Source: Halichondria panicea (lineage: Eukaryota > Porifera > Demospongiae > Suberitida > Halichondriidae). Taken from it: DNA of 64,000 nucleotides. The notes under the pieces were generated by a model. That model was not told the DNA's origin. It searched no databases and saw nothing but the letters and a program-made list of their open reading frames with translations. The translations under genes were made by a program, and so were the position numbers. This document shows positions 48,585-61,000 of the stretch, in pieces. The stretch is from positions 5,130,750 through 5,194,749 of the forward strand of contig NC_087390.1 of assembly GCF_963675165.1 (NCBI RefSeq), read 5' to 3'. Numbering within the stretch: position 1 is the stretch's first letter; each line of letters opens with the position of its first letter.

Positions 48585-49734
48585 GTTGTACCATGGATAT
48601 CAAGGGTGTATTGGATTTGTACAACCGAGGGCAATTGTATGTATTTCCCAATCATCGAGTTGTTCTAGTGGAATTTTAATTAGTTGTATGACATCATAAT
48701 ATTGTGGTTTGTGCGGTTGACTAAAGTTGCAGTGAATATAGACTGTAATATAAGGCACAGCATACAATGGTTGGTGTACCCCATTGCGAGCAGCTACACA
48801 CACACACACTCACACAATACTGTATACCTCGCTTGCGCATGCGCACCAATAATTGTGTAACGTGTATATACATGTTGACATGCATGTTTTAACGTGTATA
48901 ATTATGCATGTTATGCCTGCAGTCTACCAGAGAGGAGATCCCCCCCCAATGAGCCAATAAGGCTTGTGAGTGCTAGCGAGGGACATCTGGTATAAATGTG
49001 CCTATTATGCCAGCATAATTCTCACCAAAAAATGTATGTGGGTTATGTCCCGTGGTTTATCTAACACAACATAAGACATGACATTGCTTCTGCACTGTGA
49101 TTAGTCATTCCGATTTCGGTAATGAGAACAACTCGTTGATTGGCAGTTGACCAGTCCCAATCCCTAGATTGGACTGGTCAGCGAGTCTACTGCTGGGTAT
49201 GGTGTGTCAAAATTAGGGTGACTGCAAAATTTCAATGAGGGCGTCTTTTCTGCCAGTGAGGGTGCTTGCATGCTAGTGTTGCAAGCGTGCACGTGCGCTA
49301 ATTGCTAATGCCTCTCACCATGTTTTTGCTTTCGCTCAAAAGTATTAGAGTGTTATAGAAGAGGTAAATAATTTGCAATGTGCTTTGATTGTTTCACAAA
49401 AAAGGGGTGTCCACAGTTAATAGTGTATACTGATTGTCATAAATGGCCCGTAGACAAACAGTGGGAGCAAACTTTTGTCAAAATATAGTCAGTAGTCCGT
49501 GAGAATTCGAATTCAATCAACGATACTGAAGCAACTGCATGTTATTTAAATGGCCTGTAGCCAAACAGTGGGAGCAAACCTTTGTCAAAGGCACAGAGTA
49601 TAAGAGAGAATTTAAGCACAGACAGTAGTATAGCAAAGACAGTATAGTATATAAACAAGCAGAAAGTGTGTAAACTGTAGCCAAACAGTGGGAGCTAGCT
49701 AGCAAACCTTTGTCAACTGAAACTGTATAGAAAG

Positions 49735-49965
49735 AGGCAGAATAATATATTGGCACTGAACTAAAATATCTACATTAGGGGGACCAATAATTAATGCCTG
49801 CATGGTTATAAAATCTGCATGAGCAGACAGTCACCTGTGTTATCACTGCCATTAGAGATTGAGCAACCTTGTCTGCAGTATACTCCTCACTCTGTATAAA
49901 CAATATTAAGTATATATTTTATGGAGAGAAAACAGCAATTTTACTGACTATACACTGATCATTTT
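49735..49965 (-). pseudogene. RTK fragment (exon 5 region) in unit 2
   Basis: It matches intron 5 and exon 5 of the RTK at 27357-34552, with a 2-base insertion in the exon. The exon 4 part present in unit 1 is deleted here at about 49940. Confidence 0.78.
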
Positions 49966-50488
49966 TTCTCTGCACTAGCTTACTATTCTGATGATTTAGG
50001 CCATGCAAAGTCAATTTGTAGTTTCTCAGGCTATTATTCCGAGGTATTGATATTAATGATAATGATATTCATATAATTTTAATTAAAAACACACCCCTAA
50101 CTTCCTCAATAAGCGGAAGTGCATAATTTAATTTTAGTCATAATTATATTCATGACCAAAAACCCATACAAATTTATCGTTTTCTTTTCTTTTTAGTGCC
50201 TCTAATTTGAGGTCACGTGATATTTGGAAAGCAGTCAATTTCCAAGCGCGAGGGCCTGAGAAACTACAAATTGACTTTGCATGGCCTTACACAGTTTATA
50301 TATAGAATTCCCACTCTGTAGAGAATTCCAATACAAGTTGGGGAGGGCGTGGCCAGACTAGTCAATAATTTAGGTAAAGATCATTAACTGACAATTCTTC
50401 TAGTGCACGCATGTGACGTTGTTATGAATATCTGCAATCTGTTATAAGATACCGTGGTAGCTCATTTTTGCAGTCTTTTGACACAATT

Positions 50489-51721
50489 ATGGCTGGAGCA
50501 ACCGAAGTTAGCAATATTGTTGTTTGTGGACGACAAAGCTCTAACATTGCTTTGCTTGTCAACGGATTGCTAGGTATTCAGTTGGTGTCTGCAGAGGAAA
50601 CTAGACGGAGATGCTCTGTGATCAAAGAGCAAACTGAACAAGCACCTGGACCTAATCAACCAGATGTGCAATTAAAGGTTTGCATTTTTTCAGGCTTCGG
50701 CACCGATGACAGCCAAACTACTGATTTGATTCGCCAATGTTGTTCAAGAGATAAAGTTGGTGTGCTTCTCTACTGTATCACTGCAGAAGGGCTTGGAATT
50801 AAAACAGCTGAGATAAGAGAAGAGATCAACAAGATTACGAGTGCCTATGGTGTTGACATTTGGAAAACCAGCGTGATTGTGTTCTTGAAGGCACACCGAT
50901 GTGCACGTGCTTTACAGCGAAGTACGGGATCCGGGGGAGAGAGCTTCAACAGAGCAATTGAACTTTGGAAAGAACAAGTGCGAAGTATAATGTTGTCAGG
51001 TTCGATGATCACTCCTATCCCTCCAAGAACCGTAAGGAAGCTAGCCTTTGTTGTTGCAGGAAAAGAAAATGAGTTGGCACTTCCTGGACGAGACTTCTGG
51101 CTTTCTGTTGTGTGGGTACAAGTTTTTGAAAGAAGCACAAGAACTTGCTACAAAAAAGGTATTTCACAACTAGCCAAGTTTCAGGCAAGAACGAAAGAAA
51201 GAGACGAGATGAGAAAACCCGAAGTTTCAGATGACATCAAGGGAAAGAAAATTTGGGAGCAGCCGATTTCGACAGGTGAAATGTCTCTACGCCAGAAAAT
51301 TGCCATCGGTGCTGGAGGCACTGCTGCCGGAATAGCTGCTGGTGGTGTGGGTGCCTCAATTGGTGCTGTAATTGGTGCTCTTGCGATTGGTATACCCACA
51401 TTTGGCGTCGCAGCAGGTGCTGGTCTTGTGATCGGAGCAGCTGTCGGGGGTGGGATTGGAGTTGGTGTTGCTGGTGCTACTACAGCGGGAGTGAAAGCTT
51501 ACCAGAATGTCAAAGAAAAAGAAGAACAAGAAGAATGTAAGTATAATTATCTTGCATAAATGTGATTACTTGAAAGTAAAAGGGCTTATAATTATGTTGA
51601 TTCAATTTTGATGTAATATGCAGTTTGTAGGCGGCAAGCAACTACAAGAGCAGAAGAGGATTCATCTGATTCAGATGACTCCAGAGATGAGATGCAAGAC
51701 CCACCTCGGAATGGAAACTAA
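50489..51721 (+). CDS. AIG1/GIMAP-like pseudo-GTPase with glycine-zipper domain
   Basis: Two exons, 50489-51536 and 51624-51721, give 381 aa. ATG at 50489 is the first in-frame methionine; an AG at 50472-50473 hints at an upstream leader intron. The fold order matches AIG1-type G domains: strand and loop IVVCGRQSSN (10-19) leading to NGLLG, a second strand FSGFG in place of DTPG, VGVLLYCI, VIVFLKAH, and the family-typical LPGRDFWLSVVW near the end. In the nucleotide loop the usual GxxGxGKS is replaced: aligned on the flanking G and LLG, the invariant Lys is Ile20 and the Ser is Ala21, so GTP binding is probably lost. Residues about 271-335 are a glycine-rich hydrophobic domain with repeated GxxxG spacing, likely membrane-inserting. 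A charged helix and a short acidic tail follow. A decayed paralogue is at 1-889. Confidence 0.87.
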
Positions 51722-51833
51722 AACTAACCTATTGAGACTGAGTTATATAGTTGTAATTGTCTGTAGCCCTCTTATAATTAGTAATGCTTTTGCCGATTTC
51801 ATTTTGCGTAATTATTGTGTATCATTCACTAAA

Positions 51834-51872
51834 AACTTGCTGCAAAAAAGGTATGTCACAACTAGCTAAGTT
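51834..51872 (+). other. 39-bp echo of exon 1 of the AIG1-like gene
   Basis: AACTTGCTGCAAAAAAGGTA and the following bases match 51142-51180 of the gene with three differences. It is a short duplicate of coding sequence in the 3' flank. Confidence 0.75.
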
Positions 51873-51883
51873 CGCTGTAATAT

Positions 51884-51943
51884 ACCAGTCCAGACTCCTA
51901 TAATTATATACACGTGTATAATTATATAGGAGTATGGACTGGT
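51884..51943. repeat. 60-bp foldback
   Basis: ACCAGTCCAGACTCCTATAA and its inverse around the centre ACACGTGT. Near-perfect 30-base arms with one mismatch; it begins 162 bases after the AIG1-like stop and could act in the 3' end of the transcript. Confidence 0.7.
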
Positions 51944-53325
51944 AACAAAATGCAATTGTGTGTATAGTATTATGACTACACTAATAGTCTTACTTATTGC
52001 TTGGGCTACGCCCATTGGGCTTGAGTGTATTAGCTGTATAGCCCTCGTGCATGAGTAATAACCTATACCTAAAATTTTACTGGCATGAAATTTATATTTG
52101 CCGACGTGAAGCTACATTCTACACCAACTGATAAGTAATTATTGAACTGATTCCCACAAAGATAATAATTATGATATCCATCAACACACACAATGAATAT
52201 CGGCCATGCAGGGTGTCGTTTGAAAAACTTTATAAATCAGTCGATGTTTTTATTTAACCTCAATCTCATCAGTTTTTTGCTGTTATGGTTACTGCATGTT
52301 AACCATCAGGGGTAGAGTGATTAGCGTGTGTGCATGGACACAAAAATGAGCTGTTTAAGCAAACTATAGACAATTTCATGCTACCAATGAGACAATGGTG
52401 GAAAAATAATAGGCTACTTATAGTTGAAAACTTGCAGGCGAACTTCGAAGGCGACAAAAAACTCTGTTTTCTAATCGTTGCTTAAAGGTTGCTACGGTGA
52501 AAAGTTACCACTGACCTCCTGAATAGTTTATAGCTAACATTGCATGATTTCGTATAGTTACATAAGTACAGTACACATACTGGTTACTACTCAATTATCA
52601 GGTTTTTTGGGTTCTTTTTTGCTTAGCGATTTCCATCAGAAATGTCACAGGCAACACGTATACACAAAGTTGCTAAAATTGATGCATGTAGTAAAACGTA
52701 ATTTTTTGTCCGTGTTTTGGCCAACGTATATGGAGATCTTAAGAGGGGCGCAAGCCCCCTTAACTGGGGTTTAACGCCTTGGTTCGGCACTTTTAAGAAT
52801 TCAGCACATTCAGCACCCCAGATGTCGTTTGGCGGGTAGCTGAGGGTGTTACGCTACAGTTTGGTACCAACCTCTGATTTATATATCGGTGTCGTCTTGC
52901 AGTTTCAAGAGTACTTACACCTCTACTTTATAGGGTCGCCGAAAACATCAAGAGAATCCTCTGCACATTATAATTATGTGGAAAGGGGATCGAGGGGTTT
53001 CACTAGGCTATTGGGTGTGACTAGATTGAGTTACCGATGAGGAAAAAAGGGGCCAAATTAGCTGATAACGATTGGTTTTTTCCATCGCTATAAGCAATTG
53101 TCCACTATTCAAAAATCTTATTGTTTTATAACCACCACATTGGTTGCCATGGAGATATTTTTAGATATGTTTTAGAACATATGCATTCTTTTACCTACAC
53201 AATGGTATAAGCAGAATTTCTTAGAAACGTTACAATCACAAAATAATCACATTTATGTGTACCAGTAGAAGCAAATTTATGTTTTCTTTTACTCTTCAGA
53301 CTAAAGGCACTGAATAACATTGGAA

Positions 53326-53468
53326 GTTGAATGTTGAAGGAGTACTCACTACACATGTACTCGACTCACACCACTAAACCACGAAGCTGAATCTAGATTC
53401 TAGATCTATAGGCGGCTGTCACAGCTTTGTAGTTTAGTGGTGTGAGTAGTGAGTACACTCAATTCAAC
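53326..53468. repeat. Foldback element
   Basis: GAGTACTCACTAC and CTCACACCACTAAAC at the left return inverted at the right; an inner ATCTAGATTCTAGATCTA is also self-complementary. Confidence 0.6.
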
Positions 53469-53865
53469 TTTCAATTTGAATTCAACCCACTTGAAAAGCA
53501 CATACTGTACACATGCATGTAATAACTTTCTCTCACTTTATGTTCCTCTGTCACGGTATAGACCATGCACACGCACAACATTGAACACATCCCATTTATA
53601 TCACACAGAAAACAGAAACGGTCTGTTTCATCAATGCAGTCTACATGCATGCAATCAGCAAAAAAAGTCATCAGACGAAGAGCAGTCACTGCACTGATTA
53701 AGGTTGATAATGAATTATTCAACATACGTTTTTAGAAAATTGAAAACACACGCACGTGTTAAGATATACATGTACACCATGCATACTTTACAAAGTAAAC
53801 AAACGAGATTAGGTTGATGTGCAGTGTAGAAACAGGGCTTTCTAATGATTATAATGACAAGTTAA

Positions 53866-54053
53866 ACCAAGGGCGGTATGAGAGAATAGGGCATGCAACA
53901 GCTTGCAAGCAAAAACTGAAAGTGGGCGGTGAAATTTACTGGAAAAGTACAGTAAAAAAAAAAAAGATTCTGTGAAGTATGTATGCATGTGCAGATAGCG
54001 ATAAATAGCAGTTTTTACTCTCACGTTGGACTAATAATGAGTTGCATGCCCTT
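53866..54053. mobile_element. MITE family 2 copy
   Basis: ACCAAGGGCGGTATGAGAG and GGGCATGCAAC at the left, GAGTTGCATGCCCTT at the right. Confidence 0.65.
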
Positions 54054-54130
54054 ACTTTATTGTATAATATCTTGACAATAGTACCTTTTTTCACCCAAAA
54101 TGTATTGTGGACATAAATACCATTAATTTG

Positions 54131-54580
54131 ATAACACTATTACCATGGTTACTATCTTGTTGTGTGCGTTAGCTGTGACCAAAAATGACTGACCTTAAAT
54201 AACATTTTAGAAATGCAGCCTCCAATACTACTTTATACAAAGCAATATTACTACCAAAAGAAAGCTATTGGTGATATCTAATAGAAAAAAGGTGAGTATT
54301 TGGTATGAGGTCATTCTAGCTCAGATTACAGTAACTTAATTGATAAAAATGCTGAAAAATGGAGAAAATTAATCATTCATATGCATACTGTACAAAATAC
54401 ATGAAAGCAGCCCTAAATACTTGCATAGTTCCTACTGTACAATAGTAAGAGCTTTCTTTTGATACTAAGATGGGGTCATGAAATTGTGTATTGGAGGCTG
54501 CATTCTGAAAAGAGTTGTTTAAAATAAATGGTCACAGGTAACGCACACAATATGTCAGTAACCATGGCAACGATGTTATC
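54131..54580. repeat. Inverted-repeat element related to 40200-40330 and 47945-48065
   Basis: CCATGGTTACTATCTTGTTG and TGCAGCCTCCAATAC at the left recur inverted at the right. Single arms of the same sequence lie in both 7TM units. Confidence 0.65.
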
Positions 54581-55095
54581 ATACTGATCCTTTCTACGTA
54601 TAAGATATAATTCAAGAGCAAAAACATGCATTGATGCCATTTCACAATGACAGGGCAACTTCATTAATTATACTATTTATGGCACTGATCTTAATAATTA
54701 TGCCTTAACCTACCTGAGCTCATGCGCCCTTGGTTAAACACTAAAGGTCTTTTAAAATTTTGCCTGAGGCTTAGTTCTTTTCCTCAATTTGCCTTAGATG
54801 GTTTAATAATTGGCTGTAAAGTTAGCCCAATTGCAACTGATGGTTTTCCCCCCTTATACTTTCATGCAGCCCCATTACAAAATAAATACACTCACAAAAC
54901 TTCACCCCCTTAAAAGTGTGAATGGTCACAGTGATAGTATCAGGGGAAATCCATGCGCATAATATTTATATTGCGCCATAATTATATAATTATCACAGGT
55001 GTTTATTAGGTCAGAAAATATAATTACTGTCAAAAAATTATTGTTACAACCATTACAAATGAACTCTGATTACAACTGAAAATAGAGTATTAAAA

Positions 55096-58000
55096 TCACA
55101 CATGAGGGTCTGTTACTACGTCAACATTGTCAATATTAGTATCAATCTCATCAGTTTCGTTGTTGTTATGGTTACTATTCTCCGAGCCCACCTGCTCCAA
55201 CTCTTGTCCGATAGTCTCACTCGAAGAACCCTGACCGGAATCACGCAGGGAGAGGTCGTATGATGTCATACAGGGATGTTTGGCTGTGGGGGTCTCTACG
55301 TAGGGATTGGTTGAGGGGTGGATCATGAACTGGGGAGCAGTGGTATCGATGGGTGGAATTGGGACAGGGGCTGGAGGGCGTGGTTTGAGGTAGTCATAGC
55401 CACTGGCGGCTCCTCCGACAGCAGATGATGACTGTGTGTGTGTGCGGGGAGGGAGGTGGTATTGATAAATGACAGAGACTCACACATTGACAGTGCAAGA
55501 AGTACACATTAATTATAATGAGTAATAAGATGCGATTGATTATTAGAAGTGAAGTGATTAGTGATATACCACATTAAAACTAATCGTACGTTCCCATTGT
55601 GCAACTAGAGCTACTCTAGTAACTGCTCACCTCTAGTTCCTCCCCACTGAGTGAGTTGGTGTGGTTGCCATCGGAGTGGCTTTGCTCTGACAGATTGTTA
55701 TAATACGGACGTTGGGAGTTAACATGGTTCAGGTCAAAGTAGTAAGGGTTTCTCTCGGACAACATGGCGTCAAATTTTGATCGAAGCTGAGCAAAGGTCC
55801 ATCGATCACCAGGGTCCTCACTCCAGCAGTTGCACATGATCTCGTAGCTGCAGGGTGTGCAAGGGGGAGGGGTTAGGAGTTAATACTATGCAATAAAATA
55901 TTTATACAGTGCTGAAATAAACCAGTTAGTTTAGCAGGAATCGTTTGGTAAGCAAAGAACAGCATACTGGTACCAACCAAACGATTCCTGCTAAACTAAC
56001 TGGTTTAATTTCAGCACTGTATAATAACTTTTATTGCACTGAATTAATTTTAAGCACTAAAACGGCATTATGGCATTAATTTTAAGTTGTTTTGAAATCA
56101 CGTTGCACTTTAAATAATCATGATCAAAATACTCTAGAGGGGTTAATAACTCACATTTCAGTATTGCAGTTGTCAGGGCGCTCCAGTCTGTCCCCTTCCC
56201 TGAGGAAGTCCAGTAGCTCTCTGTTAGAGATGGCAGGGTAGGGGAAACCACCTAATATAGAGGAAGATATGGATGAGGTGTGAACAGGAAGAGAGTGGTG
56301 ACATGCACTAGATATTGACTAAACAGAAAACCTCTATCATGTTATATTTAACCCTCTCTTGTTCCTATTCTTGTACGACAACTGCAGAACATCATATTTT
56401 ATCACATAGCTCTAAGCTCCTAGGTAATGCCAAATTTAGCACCACAGCAACTCATTAAACAGATTTACCGCAGAAAATTTAAAACCTTCCCTAATATTAA
56501 AGTGAACTGTATAATTATCTGAACACATCCACAAGAATAATTATGTTGTACTGAAACAGTAGTACATGTAATTTATATATCATTCCCATATGAACGTACC
56601 CAAAGTCCCTATCTCCCACAGGGTCACACCATACGCCCACACATCTGAGGCACTGGTGAACTCTCGGTTGACAATCGACTCTATCGCCATCCATTTCCAT
56701 GGCAACCGAACACGTCCCTCCTTCACGTAGATGTCCTCAGCGGCCACAAAACGAGACATGCCAAAGTCGGAGATCTTGAGGTTTTTGTCTTCCCCCACTA
56801 GAATGTTACGGCAGGCCAAGTCACGATGGACCACGTTGAGGCTGGAGAGGTAGTCCTGTAGTGGTTGTGTGTGTGTGTGTGTGGGGGTGTGTGGTTAAAG
56901 TAGCTACTAGTGTTCACTAAAGGTAGGTATAATTCTTAGACGTATATTGAACGTTAGAACTACATGTAGGGTTTATGATCACAACAGAGGACGCATATAG
57001 AAAATCCAAATCTCAGCTTCTTTTGCAGTTTACTGTTCTTTTAATACATTCATGGTGTTAAATTTTGAATGGTACTGTTAACAGCTCTGTACTTGCTAGA
57101 ATTGGCCTAGTTTTTTAGTTAGTGTAAATGCACTGACCATTCCAGATGCAATCTGGTAGGCGAATGAGAGAAGATTGACTGGTTCCACATCACCGAGTCT
57201 CTCGTACGCTGAACCAGGGGGTGGTCTCAACACACACTCTGCAGCCACCTGTGTGTGCAAGGGGGAAGGGGGTAATGGGGTAATGTGGAAAGATATAACT
57301 AAACATTTTAAATACGTAGGCTATAATAATAAGATGATTGTGTTTTGAGCAGCAATACTATATACAGTCATGTACAACTTTTGCTGTTAAGAAAATAATA
57401 TGATGGCTAACAAATTGCATAACATTCTCTAGACTACACTCAGTGTGTTACACCACTGTACCCGTGTACATGTACTACATACCCCACCCCCTCACCTCCT
57501 CCCTCCCCGATGTTCCCTCGTCTGGTGCTGGCACACTCGTGGTGGTGCTATGTGGGGGGTCCTTAAGCTTGGACTGTGGCTCCAGGTAGGGGGTCGGATG
57601 GACCTCACCACCCACTTGACTCTTGATAGAGATCTGTGGAGAACAAATAACACAGATATATATCATGCGTTGATTGTCAGGCCAATGCAATGGTCATTAA
57701 TAATTATACGCACAGGAATGTACGTAACTACTTGATGGATGAAAGATATTACACACTGTACGTATACACGCACCTATTTCTATACACACATACACACGAT
57801 CGAAGCTTTGAACATCTCATGACTATACCTAGACCCACCATTCTCCTGATGGACTGCAGATAAGAGAGGAGGTCGCCATGACTCACGAACTCAGTGATGA
57901 GGCACAGTGGCTCCTGTATCGTTACACAGCCAATGAAATTGATGACGTGTGGATTGTTGCCATGGCCAATCTCCTTCATGGTATCAATCTCGTGTAGGAA

Positions 58001-61000
58001 ATCAGTTCTCTCACTACCCGTCGCTGAATCTGGTGAGGGGGCGGGGCAGTGGAAGTATATTAGTTTAACAACATTATATCACAATAAAATTATTGCTCTC
58101 TTCAACGGAATTTGTGCAATCGTTTGAAATGATATCACAACACAAAATTATCAGTATTCTCTGTACTATGTCACGGGGGCTGACGGGTATATAGCCGGAG
58201 TTTCCCACTCATGTTATAGTGTGAAAGCCATATCTCGATCATTACCTACCTTTGAGCATCTTGATGGCGACAACGACACACATGGAGTTCTTCATCCTTC
58301 GAGAATTAGGGAGGGGTCCACGCACCACCCCCCGATACACCTCACCAAAACAACCCTCTCCAAACTTTGAGTCTGTCTGAACATTCTCTACAGGAATCTC
58401 CCAGTCATCAGTCACAGAATCTGCAATGGAGGAAGAAATTTAAATGTAATTATGCCTAAAATACGTATCTTAAAAATCATTGTAGCCAAAAATTACCATG
58501 GTAATACAGTACAACAAGGAGCAAGTTCGTGAATGTGTAGTACTAGTGGGTAAAGATCATTACAGTAATATTGGGAAGTCAGTGTCTCAAAGTCACCGGT
58601 GGGTAAAGATCATTACAGTAATATTGGGAAGTCAGTGTCTCAAAGTCACCGGTGGGTAAAGATCATTACAGTAATATTGGGAAATCAGTCTCAAAAGTCA
58701 CAAATAGGTAAAGATCATTACGGTAATATGCAAGAAGTCGGTAATAATCATGCGTATAATAACTACATCAGTGTATACCATGTCATAATAATTATTTGCA
58801 TTCAGAGTTCTTACTTGCACCGATCTGTAGTGTTGATCGATAGGGCAGACTGTTCCTGCGTCTCATTCTCCCCTCACCACCCATGAAGAACATCGGGTTG
58901 GGGTAGCTGTTGTCCTGAGGAGGGATGGTCTCTTAAATATGAGATGTATGCAATATTTGGATTTAGGTTTGTTTGTGAACAACTTTTGAACATGACTAGT
59001 GGAACCCAGATCGAGGGGGTCCGGTCATCACACAAGTGTTATACATTTTCAGCCGTTTCGTTTCTGGTCACATGATAACATGCAGGGAGGCCCAATACAC
59101 TGAACTTGTGTAGTGATTCGTGCATGCATGTCGAACCTCATCTGAGTGTAACCCATGGCATCTTACCTGATGGAAAGGCTAACTGTGATATAAAGGCCAA
59201 GCACCCAGACCCCAAATGAAAAGCTTGTGCTACAAAAACACCTCAGCAAAGGCCACCTCCGTATAATGGCCAAAATTTTTTTATTCCCCAAATCGCTACA
59301 ATGAGGTCACTGTATTCCACTCACCACGAACACTTTGCTGAGTTGTCGTCTCATTTTTTGCCTCTTGTAAATGATGACACAGGACAGACACACCAGCACC
59401 AGGGTTATGACCAGACACACGCCCACTGCAATGCAGATGATCGCAAAGAGGGGGAGAGTTTCACCCTCGGAAAGATTGGAGGGTTCTGAGGAGATCATGT
59501 GACAGCAAGTCATTATCCAATACAGTGCTAGGATTATGAATAGAAAAAAGTGACTACGGTACTACACTACGCAATTAGCTGACCCGATTAAGATTTAAGC
59601 TAATTTGTTAATCTTCTCGAACAATTGATCTTTGCCAAAAGCCACACACTCATTACAACATACATGTACTATATACAATGTAGCTAGTTTCTCACCATTT
59701 TTAATGATGGGCTGACAGTTTTGGTCGTACAGAGAGCTGTTCCTCAACACCACCAACTCACTCCAGTTGCCCCACACATCGTCAGATCTCAGCTCTCTCT
59801 CGACTGCCGCTTTGTCCACAACCTGGATGTTGGTGGCTTGGACCTGCACCAGATTGAAGAAAGATAAGTAAAAAGAGAGCTAGAAATTGCTTACTGTCTA
59901 TGAACGGATTATGGCTTGTCCGTAACAATTTTCCAGAAATGTTGGTAACTGTCTAGAACTAGGTACGTATGGCTGTGATAAACTTAGTGTAGTCTTAACC
60001 TCTTAAACTTGCAAGAATCAAAGTATAACCAATAATTATACAGGTACTATTGTGTGTACTCCCTGCTATACTGTACACCACGTCCAGGGTAGTATTCTGC
60101 CTTACCTGTAGATAGAGGCACGGAGTGTTGTTGGGTACTGACACGGCCTCCCAGTCACTGAAGCTGCTAGCACTCTGTGGGGGATACCATGTATGGCAGG
60201 GTGGGGGGTAGGTAATGTGGGGGTACAACGTATGGCAGGGTGGGGGTCCACAGCGCAAGGTGGGGGGTAAGTAATAATTATAGACATTTACAGTGATTCA
60301 CATCTGTTAGTGTTAATTAAAGGGAGGCTCACACAAAACATGTGGTTACTGCAGAGAGCGAATAGCCTCTAATTCTATCAAGATGGGGTTCTTTTATAAC
60401 TCAATGAGAGATGTACAATACTACACTCACCGCATTAAAGATGTGTCTATGAATAAGTTCAGAGATGGCTGCCTCCTGCCCTGGGGCAATACGCTGTTCC
60501 AATATCTGTATCCGATACCACGAGATGTTCCCGTACGAAGCAACGGGAGCCGACCACGAGGCGTTGATGAACAGATTCTTGTTATCATTGAGTACGAACT
60601 GGTGAACTTGAATGGAGTTGACGTCTATAGGATCGGGTACTTGTGGCGGTAGAGTGCCGGTGAAACAATCAAAGGCTCCAGGGAGCAGCTGTTCGCTGAT
60701 AACACTGGATGTTGCTCTAACCTGCAATTATAGAGATGGCTTGTCAATAATACGTACAGTCAACCTTCAAAATGGGGGAAGCCACTTCATCATTATTAGA
60801 GGCCGAATTTGAGGGAGGTTAAAAACACTATACGTACATAAAAGAACTGTACAGTGGGTGATCATACGTACAATTTTAACGCATCTACATACTTTAATTG
60901 AACCATAATTATAACGTTACTATACAAAGTAAGTTCCTCTTTTAAGAGAGAGAGCAACTCACTCTGAACTTGATACGCAAGTCCTCATGAGGTGCTATTC

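Larger units (their letters stand above)
42749..50244. repeat. Tandem duplication unit 2
   Basis: Direct repeat of 36358-42681, longer chiefly because of two foldback elements at 46374-47869. Its RTK scrap is shortened. Confidence 0.92.
51722..55095. other. Intergenic between AIG1-like gene and RTK
   Basis: Foldback elements and AT-rich sequence only. Short frames (for example 52544-52774) have no coding character. The 3' flank of the RTK resembles the decayed copy from about 55050 on. Confidence 0.5.

Noticed and set aside
50468-50488. Upstream TTG as start of the AIG1-like protein
   Set aside because: Animal genes start at ATG; the first in-frame ATG is 50489 and the family's first strand begins soon after.
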